Source: Corynebacterium qintianiae (GTDB lineage: Bacteria > Actinomycetota > Actinomycetes > Mycobacteriales > Mycobacteriaceae). From it: a DNA stretch of 64,000 bases. Below the pieces are notes generated by a model that did not search any database, had not been told where the DNA came from, and worked only from the letters and a program-made list of their open reading frames with translations. Positions 56,988-64,000 of the stretch are shown here, piece after piece. The DNA lies in NCBI RefSeq assembly GCF_011038645.2, contig NZ_CP064955.1:1860001-1924000 (forward strand), written 5' to 3'. The position numbers and the translations under genes were made by a program. Numbering within the stretch: position 1 is the stretch's first letter; the number at the start of each line of letters is the position of its first letter.

Positions 56988-57497
56988 ATGCAAGGACTCA
57001 GAGCACGCTTCCGCCCTTACTTTGTCGCCTGGCTGACCCTGATGTGGGTCGTGCTCATGGGCGAGTTCAGCTGGGGAAACTTCTTCGGCGGCCTCGCGCT
57101 GGCGCTGTTCATCGTGTTGCTTCTGCCCCTGCCGAAGGTCCCGCGCGACCACAACAAGGTGCACTGGGGCAGGCTCATCGTGTTCGTGGCCACCTGGTTC
57201 GCCGACCTCATCGTCGCTTCAGCCAAGGTGGCGTGGCTCGCGCTGCGGCCCGCCGCCCCTCCCCGCAACGCCATCCTCAAAGTGCCTATGCGCGTCTCCA
57301 ACGAGCTGGTTCTCTACCTCGCCACCTGCGCCTACAACCTGCAGCCCGGCGGCTCCGTCACCGACTTGGACATCGCCAACCGCGAATGGACCATCCACGT
57401 CCTCGACGCCGAAACGGAGGCGGACATCGAAAGGGAGCGCCGGAGCGTGGCCAAGCTGGAACGTCACATGATCGACATCTTCGAAAGCAGGGGGTAA
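56988..57497 (+). CDS. mrpE: Na+/H+ antiporter subunit MrpE
   Basis: The 169-residue protein has N-terminal membrane helices (FVAWLTLMWVVLMGEFSW, GLALALFIVLLLPL) and a cytoplasmic domain with VPMRVSNELVLYLATCAYNLQPGGSVTDL, typical for MrpE. It follows mrpD with 1 bp between them. The subunit is needed for complex stability. Confidence 0.92.
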   Translation: MQGLRARFRPYFVAWLTLMWVVLMGEFSWGNFFGGLALALFIVLLLPLPKVPRDHNKVHWGRLIVFVATWFADLIVASAKVAWLALRPAAPPRNAILKVPMRVSNELVLYLATCAYNLQPGGSVTDLDIANREWTIHVLDAETEADIERERRSVAKLERHMIDIFESRG

Positions 57498-57500
57498 GCC

Positions 57501-57779
57501 ATGGATCCGTTCGTCTACAACGTCGTCCTCGGCATCGCAGCGGTGATGCTGGTGGCCGGGCTGTTCGTCATCGGCTGGCGCATCGTCGTCGGCCCCACCT
57601 CGCTCGACCGTGTCCTGGGCAACGACGCCTTCACCGCCTCACTGCAGTGCGTGCTGGCGCTCTACATCTGCTGGACCATCGACACCACCGTGGTCAACGC
57701 CATGATTGTCATCGCGCTGCTCGGCTTCATCGCCTCGCTCGCCGTGGCACGTTTCCGCAGGAGGGACGACATCTCGTGA
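57501..57779 (+). CDS. mrpF: Na+/H+ antiporter subunit MrpF
   Basis: The 92-residue protein has three membrane helices and the MrpF sequence RIVVGPTSLDRVLGNDAF. It starts 3 bp after mrpE and overlaps mrpG by 4 bp (GTGA). Confidence 0.93.
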   Translation: MDPFVYNVVLGIAAVMLVAGLFVIGWRIVVGPTSLDRVLGNDAFTASLQCVLALYICWTIDTTVVNAMIVIALLGFIASLAVARFRRRDDIS

Positions 57780-58132
57780 TCACCGACATTATCTCGCTCA
57801 TCTTTATCCTGCCCGGCGCGTTCATGGTCCTCTCCGCGGCCATCGGTTCGGTGCGGTTCAAATCCACCATGGCGCGCATTCACGCCATCACCAAGCCCCA
57901 AACGACCGGCCTGGTGCTCATGGTTCTCGGCACCATCATCCGCGTCACCGGCTCGCCCGATTTCGGCGTGCACGAGCGCGGCGATATCGGCACCCTCGTC
58001 CTGCTCGTCATCTTCGCGCTCATGACCAACCCCGTCACAGCGCAGCGCCTCGGGCGCGTGGCCCGGTTAGAGGGCCTCTACGGCGGGGACGACGCGCTCA
58101 CCGTCAACGAGCGGCCCGCCCCGAAGCGCTAG
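57776..58132 (+). CDS. mrpG: Na+/H+ antiporter subunit MrpG
   Basis: The 118-residue protein starts at GTG 57776 overlapping the mrpF stop. It has three membrane helices and the MrpG sequence [32 protein letters not shown]. Its last 4 bases overlap the end of the convergent GCS2 gene. It completes a full Mrp set (A/B, C, D, E, F, G). Confidence 0.92.
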   Translation: MITDIISLIFILPGAFMVLSAAIGSVRFKSTMARIHAITKPQTTGLVLMVLGTIIRVTGSPDFGVHERGDIGTLVLLVIFALMTNPVTAQRLGRVARLEGLYGGDDALTVNERPAPKR

Positions 58133-59262
58133 TTCCAAGTCAGGGCGGTCAGCTCGTCGCAGGTCAGGTCGACAGCGGGTTTCCAGTCCCGGTGGACATC
58201 GAAAAGCCTGCGCTGGCGTTGGTAACCGGCGCCGCGCTCGAGGATTTCCAGCACCAAGTTCAACTCGTCCACGCAGTCGAGCTGCGCGGCCACGCCCTGC
58301 AGCTGATCGACCAGGTCCACCAGTTCCTCGGTGACCCAGCGCTCATCCGTCGCGCGGCTAGTGACCACCAGCGCCTCCATGCCGTAGCGCGCACCGCGCC
58401 ACTTGTTCTCCGCCACGTGCCACGGCTGCAGGATCGGCAGCTGCTCACCCCGGTCCAGCATCTGGTCGAAGTGCACCACCAGGCAGTGCGTCAGCGCCGC
58501 GATGGCGGCGAGCTCGCGCAGGTTGGAGGTGGCGTCGGAGATGCGAACCTCGATGGTGCCCCACTTCGCGGCCGGGCGGACGTCGAAATGCATGCTGCCG
58601 GTGTGGTTGATCACGCCGGACGTCTGCTGGTCATTCATGAACTGCACCCACTCGTCCCACGTCTGAAACTGGTATGGCATGCCCGCGGTGGGCAGCTGCT
58701 GGTAGAGCATGGTGCGGTTGGAGGCGTAGCCGGTGTCCAGGCCGTCCCACCCAGGGCTGGAGGCGGAGATGGCGAGCAGGTGCGGGTACTTCGTCATCAC
58801 CGCGTTGATGATCGGCCACACGCGGTCCTCGTGGCGGATGCCGATGTGGCAGTGGATGCCCCAGAGCATCATCTGCTGGCCCCAGTACTGGGTGCGGTTG
58901 ACGATCTCCTTGTACGTGATCTTCGGGCTCAACGGCTGCTTGCGGAAGTCCGAAAACGGGTGCCCTCCCGACGCCCACAGCCGCAGGCCCTCCTCCTCCG
59001 CGACCGCGCGCACCTTCTCCGTGGCATCGGTGAGGAAGCGGATGGCCTCCCCCGCGTTCGCGCACACCGGCGTGACCAGCTCGATGGTGTTTTGCAGGAA
59101 CTCGCGCTCCAGGTGCAGGTCGGGGTGGCGGGCGGTGACCTCGTCGATCACCTCTGCGGCTCGCGGCACCAGGTCGCGGGTCTCAGGGTCAACGAGGCAG
59201 ATCTCCCACTCGACGCCGAGCGTCTGGTTGGGAGATCTGGCGAAGTCGCGGAACGGATCCAT
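58129..59262 (-). CDS. GCS2-type carboxylate-amine ligase (glutamate-cysteine ligase-like)
   Basis: The 377-residue protein belongs to the YbdK/GCS2 family ([71 protein letters not shown]). These ATP-grasp-like enzymes form a gamma-glutamyl or similar amide bond. In actinobacteria related proteins serve glutathione-like or ergothioneine routes, but the neighbours here give no hint. The start ATG 59262 has no strong ribosome binding site. It is transcribed on its own. Confidence 0.88.
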   Translation of the reverse strand: MDPFRDFARSPNQTLGVEWEICLVDPETRDLVPRAAEVIDEVTARHPDLHLEREFLQNTIELVTPVCANAGEAIRFLTDATEKVRAVAEEEGLRLWASGGHPFSDFRKQPLSPKITYKEIVNRTQYWGQQMMLWGIHCHIGIRHEDRVWPIINAVMTKYPHLLAISASSPGWDGLDTGYASNRTMLYQQLPTAGMPYQFQTWDEWVQFMNDQQTSGVINHTGSMHFDVRPAAKWGTIEVRISDATSNLRELAAIAALTHCLVVHFDQMLDRGEQLPILQPWHVAENKWRGARYGMEALVVTSRATDERWVTEELVDLVDQLQGVAAQLDCVDELNLVLEILERGAGYQRQRRLFDVHRDWKPAVDLTCDELTALTWN

Positions 59263-59271
59263 GCGACAAGT

Positions 59272-60090
59272 CTAACCGGCGAGCACCACGGAGACGGCCT
59301 CGCGCTTACCGCGGACCTCGTCCGGCAGCGACGCGCCCTGCGGCACCTCGTTGTTTGGCTTTGCGACGCCCCCAACCTGCCGCGCCAGATCAGCCGCCAC
59401 CTGCTCAGCCCCGTTTACCGACGGATCGTAGAACACCGTGGTCTCCGGGAAAATACCGTACGTCTGCTCGGGCAGGTTCATGCTGGTGGAGTCGGTGCTC
59501 TTGTTGGCCACCGTGTACTGCGGGGCCAACTGGTCCGCCGTTGTGCCGGCCACACCCGGGTTGGCGGAGTTGTTGTAGACGAAGACCTGCGCGTTCTGGG
59601 CGGTCAACGCGGGGGCCTGGCCCTGGTTCGGTGCGGGAGCGGGTGAGGGGGCTGGGGCCGCAGAGTTTTCAGCGGGCGGCTGGCTGCCTTGAGCTGGCTG
59701 GCCGTCCTGCGCCGTACCCTGCGGGTTCTGCTGGTTCTGCGGGTTTTGCGGGTTTTGCACCGGCGCGGTGGCCGTCGCGGTGGCCGCTGAGCTCCCTGTA
59801 CTCGCCGCGTCGGTACCGGCGTTGTCTTTCTGGGTCAGCGCATACAAGCCCCAGAGTAGGAGGATGGCCGCAACGGCGATCAGGATCATCGCCAGGCCCC
59901 GCTTCGGGATGCCGCCGGCTGCCGCAGCGGTGCTTCCGCCCACCGGCGCCGCGTAATCACCGTCATCTTCGGCGTCGTAATCGCCGTCGTCACCGCGGCG
60001 GTGTGAGCCACGGTACTCCTCGGTGTCGCCGATGTATTCCGCGTCGACGTACTCGTCGCGGTTGCCATTGCCAGGGTTCACATTAGTCAC
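59272..60090 (-). CDS. LytR_C-domain membrane protein
   Basis: The 272-residue protein has an acidic, Asp/Tyr-rich cytoplasmic N-terminus (about 60 residues), one membrane helix (GLAMILIAVAAILLLWGLYAL), a Gln/Pro/Ala-rich linker including several QNPQ units, and a C-terminal LytR_C domain (NAQVFVYNNSANPGVAGTTADQLAPQYTV...). That domain is also found at the end of LytR-CpsA-Psr wall-glycopolymer ligases. Here it stands alone, suggesting a wall-associated accessory role. GTG 60090 is chosen as the start; ATG-like alternatives are absent. Confidence 0.8.
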   Translation of the reverse strand: MTNVNPGNGNRDEYVDAEYIGDTEEYRGSHRRGDDGDYDAEDDGDYAAPVGGSTAAAAGGIPKRGLAMILIAVAAILLLWGLYALTQKDNAGTDAASTGSSAATATATAPVQNPQNPQNQQNPQGTAQDGQPAQGSQPPAENSAAPAPSPAPAPNQGQAPALTAQNAQVFVYNNSANPGVAGTTADQLAPQYTVANKSTDSTSMNLPEQTYGIFPETTVFYDPSVNGAEQVAADLARQVGGVAKPNNEVPQGASLPDEVRGKREAVSVVLAG

Positions 60091-60126
60091 ACACGACACA
60101 TTATTACCTCGGTGACTGACCGCACG

Positions 60127-61041
60127 CTACGACGCGCCGCGGTTAACCGCGCCGTCGAGTCGCATTCTGACTTCCTCTAGAACACCGAGCGGGTCTTTCA
60201 GTAATTCCGCAGGCCGGTACCGCAGAAACACGTACCCTTTATTCCCCAACTGCTTCTGCCGGTTGATTTTCTCCACTATCGCCATGTCCGGATCTTCGGT
60301 GTATTTGACGTCGCCATCGATTTCGACGGCCAACCAGCCGTCGATAAGCAAATCCACCCTAAACCCACCAATCGAGACCTGGACCTCGATGTTGCCGATA
60401 CCTCCCAGGATGAAAATCGCTCGCGCCAGCGATTCGTACGGGGATTCGGATTTTTCGGTTGCCAGCTCAATGCAGCGGCGGACAACCGGTGCATTGCGGA
60501 TTCGGCCCATGCGGCTCAACCCTTCGATGAGCGCTTCCCGCGCAAACCCGTTCGCGAGAAGCCAATCCGCTGCGATGAGCCCTTCGGCGAAACCGTGGTC
60601 GCGGGCGATGTCGATGAACGTGCGCACCGGCAACGTCGTGCGAACGCCGTGGACGACCGTGTGGAACGGAACTTCGCGACGCCTACATACCACCGCCTTG
60701 CTGCGACGATACGTAGGCGGCACCTCGGAGGACGGCAAGGCGAGCTCAACAGGTTCGCGGGTCAGCGACACCACCCACATGCCTTGGACGCGTGCCGCCG
60801 ACCTCCCGATTAGAACTGCCTCGTAGGCGTTGCGGCCGCGGGCTACGGCGTCCACGAACCGCTGCTGGTGGAACCGGAGGCCGGCAAATTCGTGCGCTGG
60901 CATCGCGATCTGTTTGGTGATTGCGGTCAGCCCGTGCTTCCACGGTGCCGTCCGCCGCGGGTCATCAACGGGTAAACCCCGCAGGTCGATCAGTTTCTCT
61001 GCTAGGGGTGTGCGCCAGTCTTCTTCTCTGGTGTTGTGCAT
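60127..61041 (-). CDS. DUF559-like protein with PD-(D/E)XK-type nuclease end
   Basis: The 304-residue protein has an N-terminal region like the AbiEi/DUF559 group (AVLIGRSAARVQGMWV..., VPFHTVVHGVRTTLPVRTFID) and a C-terminal Vsr/PD-(D/E)XK-like motif (FRVDLLIDGWLAVEIDGDVKYTED, then VFLRYRPAELLKDP). Family members are single-gene, often of unknown use; some are part of toxin-antitoxin or nuclease systems. No cognate partner lies beside it here. Repeat copy C begins 43 bp upstream of its ATG. One copy of the 10-mer lies in LLIDGW. Confidence 0.75.
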   Translation of the reverse strand: MHNTREEDWRTPLAEKLIDLRGLPVDDPRRTAPWKHGLTAITKQIAMPAHEFAGLRFHQQRFVDAVARGRNAYEAVLIGRSAARVQGMWVVSLTREPVELALPSSEVPPTYRRSKAVVCRRREVPFHTVVHGVRTTLPVRTFIDIARDHGFAEGLIAADWLLANGFAREALIEGLSRMGRIRNAPVVRRCIELATEKSESPYESLARAIFILGGIGNIEVQVSIGGFRVDLLIDGWLAVEIDGDVKYTEDPDMAIVEKINRQKQLGNKGYVFLRYRPAELLKDPLGVLEEVRMRLDGAVNRGAS

Positions 61042-61084
61042 AACCGGTTAGACCGGTTTCGGTTACGCACGGTTCCCCCAGGCC

Positions 61085-61160
61085 GGATGTCACGGTCAAG
61101 CGAATCGGCGCCGCAAAACCCCAGGCGGTCACAGCCGAGAAAACCCCCACCGTGACATCC
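61085..61160. repeat. Dispersed palindromic repeat, copy C (inverted)
   Basis: Starts GGATGTCACGGTCAAG and ends CACCGTGACATCC. Its reverse complement matches copy A almost throughout, including the TTTTCTCG-CTGTGACCGCCTGGGGTTTT core. It lies between a DUF559 gene and a DUF3263 gene. Confidence 0.8.
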
Positions 61161-61175
61161 CACCCCACGCGGCCG

Positions 61176-61391
61176 TCACCCCACGCGGCCATCCCGCACC
61201 CGCTGCAACCGCCGCACCAGCTGCGGCCGCGCCGCCAACGCCTCGGCAGAATCCAGCAAAACGTTCAGCCGCTGGTAGTAGCGGATCGGCGTCAACCCCA
61301 GCGAAGACCGGATCGCGTCCTCCTTCGCGCCGACGGACCTGGGGGCGGCGGCTTCGAAGTCCAGGAGCGTGAGGTCGGCGTCGCTAAGCAT
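61176..61391 (-). CDS. DUF3263 small protein
   Basis: The 71-residue protein ([48 protein letters not shown]...) matches the actinobacterial DUF3263 family, with a helix-turn-helix-like arrangement that may bind DNA. ATG 61391 is chosen because longer frames lack family sequence and a -10 sits 7 nt before it. It is divergent from def across 16 bp, sharing a palindromic -10. Confidence 0.88.
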   Translation of the reverse strand: MLSDADLTLLDFEAAAPRSVGAKEDAIRSSLGLTPIRYYQRLNVLLDSAEALAARPQLVRRLQRVRDGRVG

Positions 61392-61394
61392 GCT

Positions 61395-61404
61395 TAATAT
61401 ATTA
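61395..61404. promoter_or_regulatory. Palindromic bidirectional -10 between DUF3263 gene and def
   Basis: TAATATATTA is a perfect palindrome. Read each way it gives the -10 element TAATAT, 7 nt before the def ATG (61408) and 7 nt before the DUF3263 ATG (61391). Both mRNAs are predicted to be leaderless and to compete for one polymerase-binding site. Confidence 0.65.
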
Positions 61405-61407
61405 GGC

Positions 61408-61980
61408 ATGACAATTCGACCCATCGTGATCCACGGCGACCCGGTGCTGCACGAGCCGACGAAGCCGGTGGAGCAGCCCGTCGCGGAGCTGCAGGAACTG
61501 ATCGCGGACATGCACGAAACCATGGACGCCGCGTTCGGCGTCGGCCTCGCCGCCAACCAAGTGGGTGTGCCGCTGCGCCTGTTCGTCTACCACTGCCCCG
61601 ACGGCGACACCATGCGCCGCGGCACCGTGATCAACCCGGTGCTGGAAACCTCCGAGATCCCGAAGACCATGCCGCGCGACGACGGCGAGGACGACGAGGG
61701 TTGCCTCTCCGTCCCGGGCGAGTCTTGGCCCACCGGCCGCGCCGACTGGGCGAAGGTCACCGGCCTGGATGAGAACGGCAACGAGGTCAGCGTCGAGGGC
61801 GAGGGATTCTTCGCCCGCTGCCTGCAGCACGAGGTCGGCCACCTCGACGGTTACGTCTACACCGACGTGCTCACCGGCCGCTACAAGCGCGAGGCCAAGC
61901 GCGTGATCCGCGACAACGGCTGGAACGCAGCGGGTAACACCTGGCTGCCGGGTACTGACGACGACCCGTTCGGGCATTAA
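61408..61980 (+). CDS. def: Peptide deformylase
   Basis: Deformylase removes the formyl group from new N-termini. The 190-residue product has motif 1 [10 protein letters not shown], motif 2 EGCLSVPG and motif 3 QHEVGHLDG. The usual HEXDH reads HEVGH, with both metal-binding His present. ATG 61408 follows a -10 by 7 nt. It overlaps the GNAT gene by 1 bp (TAATG). Confidence 0.94.
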   Translation: MTIRPIVIHGDPVLHEPTKPVEQPVAELQELIADMHETMDAAFGVGLAANQVGVPLRLFVYHCPDGDTMRRGTVINPVLETSEIPKTMPRDDGEDDEGCLSVPGESWPTGRADWAKVTGLDENGNEVSVEGEGFFARCLQHEVGHLDGYVYTDVLTGRYKREAKRVIRDNGWNAAGNTWLPGTDDDPFGH

Positions 61981-62915
61981 TGTTTCGCTCCGACGACATC
62001 GCGGTCGGCGACAGGGTGGTGGTGCGCCAGCGCGTCGGCGAGCACGCCAGCGACATCATCGGCCACGTGATCACCCTGAACCCGCTGGTCATCCGCCCGC
62101 AGGAGGTCGGCGGATTCCCGTCGTTCAAGAACGCGATCGTAGTCCGGGACGTGCACATCATCAAGAAACTCTCGCCGCGCACGGTCCGCAACAGCGACAT
62201 CCGCGCCGTCGAGGTCGCCGCGGCCAAAGCGTTCCCCGGCCAGGAACAGCTGCTTATCGACGGCTGGTTGGCACGCGCCGGAGCCGATATCGCGGAGCGC
62301 TCCAACTCGGCGACCCCGATCGGCTACTCAGCCGGGTTCAACCCGGTGCCGCTGGAGGAGATCACGGCGTTTTACCGCGACCGTGACCTGCCTGTGCAGC
62401 TGCTGATCCCGGAGCGCATCGGCAAGCCTGCGCTGAAGGTGCTCACCGACGAGTGGGAGCTGAGCGAGGAGATCCTGGTGATGACGCGGCCGCTGGGAAA
62501 GGGCCCCGCAGCTGCGGGTTTCGAGGTGCTCGACAAGCCAGATGACGCGTGGCTGGCGATGTACCACTTCCGCGGCGAGCAGCTCCCGGCGGAGGCCATC
62601 AAGCCGATAGACGGACGCATCGCTTACGCGCGTCTCGTTGACAGCGGAGAGACGGTTGCCGTGACCCGCGCAACGCTGACGGAGTCGGAGGACGGCCGGT
62701 GCTGGCTGGGTTACTCCGCCGTGGAGGTCGCACCGCACCTGCGCAGGAGGGGCCTGGGCACGCAGCTCGGAGCGTCGCTGCTGGCGTGGGGCGCGGACCA
62801 GGGCGCGGATGAAGCCTACCTGCACGTGCGGGCGTCGAATAGCGTGGCGATTGGTTTGTATCACAAGCTCGGCTTCGTCGAGCACCACCGGCACCGCTAC
62901 GCGCGCCTGGGTTGA
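61980..62915 (+). CDS. GNAT-family N-acetyltransferase
   Basis: The 311-residue protein has an N-terminal region of about 70 residues that is beta-rich (GDRVVVRQRVGEH..., SH3-like) and a C-terminal GNAT domain with acetyl-CoA loop VAPHLRRRGLGTQLG and the usual end (ASNSVAIGLYHKLGFVEHHRHRYARL). The start overlaps the def stop. It may acetylate a protein or small molecule; the substrate is unknown. It carries a copy of the 10-mer. Confidence 0.88.
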   Translation: MFRSDDIAVGDRVVVRQRVGEHASDIIGHVITLNPLVIRPQEVGGFPSFKNAIVVRDVHIIKKLSPRTVRNSDIRAVEVAAAKAFPGQEQLLIDGWLARAGADIAERSNSATPIGYSAGFNPVPLEEITAFYRDRDLPVQLLIPERIGKPALKVLTDEWELSEEILVMTRPLGKGPAAAGFEVLDKPDDAWLAMYHFRGEQLPAEAIKPIDGRIAYARLVDSGETVAVTRATLTESEDGRCWLGYSAVEVAPHLRRRGLGTQLGASLLAWGADQGADEAYLHVRASNSVAIGLYHKLGFVEHHRHRYARLG

Positions 62916-62936
62916 TGTGCGGTTAGGGTGTATGAC

Positions 62937-63716
62937 ATGCGCATAGCCACATGGAACGTCAACTCGGTGCGCAGCCGCGCCGAGCGTATCACCGCCTTTC
63001 TCGAGCGCAACGACGTCGACGTGTTAGCCATGCAAGAGACGAAGACGGCCGACGCGAAGTTCCCCTACGCCGTGTTCGAGGCGGCCGGGTACGACGTGGC
63101 GCACGTGGGCACGAACCAGTGGAACGGTGTCGCCATCGCCTCGCGCGTGGGACTCGAGGACGTGCAGACGGCGTTCGATCACCAGCCCGCCTACGACGGA
63201 ACCGTGGAGGCCCGCGCCGTCGGCGCGACCTGCGGCGGCGTCGAAGTGTGGTCGCTGTACGTGCCCAACGGCCGCGAGATCGGCCACCCCCACTACGACT
63301 ACAAGCTGCAGTTCCTCTACTCCCTGCAGCTTGCGGTGGCGGCGGAGGAACCGCAGCTGTTCGTGGGCGACTACAACATCGCCCCGCGCGACGAGAACGT
63401 GTGGGACATCGCCTGGTTCGAGGGTAAAACGCACGTCACGGAACCGGAGCGCGCCGCCTACCAGATGCTGCTCGAAGCAGGATTGGAGGAAATACGGCAC
63501 GACGACGCGTATTCCTTCTGGGACTACAAGTCCATGCGCTTCCAAAAGAACCAGGGCATGTTGATCGACTTCCAGCTCGCCACCCCGCCGTTGGCGCGCA
63601 AACTCACCCGCGCCTGGGTCGACGTCGATGAGCGCCGCGGCAAGGGTGCCTCGGACCACGCCCCGGTCATCGCGGATTATGACACGAAGGCCCTGGCCTA
63701 CGACGAAGTGCGTTAA
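62937..63716 (+). CDS. xthA: Exodeoxyribonuclease III (AP endonuclease)
   Basis: XthA cleaves DNA at abasic sites and degrades 3' ends in base excision repair. The 259-residue product has the EEP-family motifs: MRIATWNVNSVRSR, metal-binding Glu in MQETKT, GDYNIAPRDENVWD, and KGASDHAPVIADYD at the end. ATG 62937 (GCGCATAG context) is chosen over GTG 62928 because the conserved domain begins there. It is read with def and the GNAT gene in one direction. Confidence 0.95.
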   Translation: MRIATWNVNSVRSRAERITAFLERNDVDVLAMQETKTADAKFPYAVFEAAGYDVAHVGTNQWNGVAIASRVGLEDVQTAFDHQPAYDGTVEARAVGATCGGVEVWSLYVPNGREIGHPHYDYKLQFLYSLQLAVAAEEPQLFVGDYNIAPRDENVWDIAWFEGKTHVTEPERAAYQMLLEAGLEEIRHDDAYSFWDYKSMRFQKNQGMLIDFQLATPPLARKLTRAWVDVDERRGKGASDHAPVIADYDTKALAYDEVR

Positions 63717-63722
63717 GCCGCC

Positions 63723-64000
63723 ATGACTCTGACCCTGGACGTGAGCTACTGGCAGCTCGTGGCGATGATCGTCGATTACGTGATCAAGTTCGTCGTGATC
63801 GGCATCGTGCCGTCCAACCGCAGGCCGTCCTCAGCCAACGCCTGGCTGCTGCTCATTCTCCTTCTGCCGATCATCGGTCTGCCCCTGTACCTGCTCATGG
63901 GCTCGGACTTCTTCAACCGTCGGCGCCACCGCATCCAGCAGCGCGCGAACGCGATGATCACCGACGTCCATCTCGACATCCCCGACATCCCACCTGAGGC
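63723..64000 (+). CDS. Cardiolipin synthase-like protein, N-terminal part (runs off the window)
   Basis: From ATG 63723, 6 bp after xthA, the frame is open to the end and encodes two membrane helices (VAMIVDYVIKFVVIGIVPS and ANAWLLLILLLPIIGLPLYLLMG) with the linker NRRPSSANAW. This is the N-terminus of the cardiolipin synthase/phospholipase D family, in which two HKD catalytic motifs follow. Those would lie beyond the window, so the call rests on the N-terminus. Confidence 0.75.
   Translation, partial: MTLTLDVSYWQLVAMIVDYVIKFVVIGIVPSNRRPSSANAWLLLILLLPIIGLPLYLLMGSDFFNRRRHRIQQRANAMITDVHLDIPDIPPE

Noticed and set aside
57044-58132. 362-codon ORF through mrpE, mrpF and mrpG
   Set aside because: Only its last 118 codons (from GTG 57776) are real, being MrpG. 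The earlier part is an out-of-frame shadow of mrpE and mrpF.

Overview
The window is chromosomal DNA of a high-GC, mycolic-acid-containing actinobacterium, almost certainly a Corynebacterium. The evidence is a pair of tiny porH/porA-like porin genes between groEL and ppk2, a SpaA-type pilus/sortase locus, the actinobacterial hpt-ftsH-folEPBK-panC-lysS gene order, a fused MrpA/B antiporter, a LytR_C-domain protein, and many start codons 6-8 nt behind a -10 hexamer (leaderless style). No rRNA, tRNA, CRISPR array, insertion sequence or prophage was seen. The species cannot be named from the sequence alone.

Layout. 1-8.7 kb: disA, a membrane-anchored BsuPI-like protein, a carbonic anhydrase divergent from mutY, a small DUF4236 gene, a ZIP metal transporter, a secreted lipase and clpC with a probable SigH promoter. 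9-15.4 kb: sugar phosphotransferase functions (ptsI, a beta-glucoside-type EIIBCA and its LicT/BglG antiterminator, with a RAT/terminator switch in the EIIBCA leader), plus two lipoproteins. 15.4-29 kb: one long leftward housekeeping block from dacB through tilS, hpt, ftsH, folEPBK, two membrane-protein genes, a DUF2520 gene, panC, a DnaJ-like membrane protein and lysS to a TM2-domain gene. 29-36 kb: ppa, a surface protein with two copies of a short motif, a sortase-like protein, a rhodanese, a MarR regulator and a 1268-residue Pls/PosA-type non-ribosomal peptide synthetase with six membrane segments. 36-43.8 kb: a cell-surface region with an unusual trypsin-like protease, a decaying pilus locus (truncated pilin, intact minor pilin, sortase with an in-frame amber codon), an enoyl-CoA hydratase, PPK2, an SGNH hydrolase with a stop codon in its signal peptide, and porA/porH. 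44-51.6 kb: a second lipase-like hydrolase, groEL with a CIRCE operator, an OPT transporter, an M20 peptidase, and a leucine-rich leader peptide ahead of a stand-alone LeuA regulatory-domain protein. 51.7-58.1 kb: the mrpA(B)CDEFG cation/proton antiporter operon. 58.1-64 kb: a GCS2 carboxylate-amine ligase, a LytR_C protein, a nuclease-like DUF559 protein, a DUF3263 gene divergent from def, a GNAT acetyltransferase, xthA and the start of a cardiolipin synthase gene.

The most interesting signals are not ordinary genes. (i) A non-palindromic 10-mer, CTTATCGACG, occurs 13 times where about 0.1 is expected. (ii) An intergenic palindromic repeat of about 75-80 bp is present three times. (iii) The Pls/PosA synthetase suggests a poly-amino-acid product. 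(iv) A trypsin fold is interrupted by a transmembrane helix. (v) An attenuator-like leader precedes a free-standing LeuA allosteric domain. (vi) Three cell-surface genes have been truncated or stopped by nonsense codons, which suggests recent surface remodelling or sequence errors. (vii) Palindromic or overlapping -10 elements serve divergent leaderless genes.
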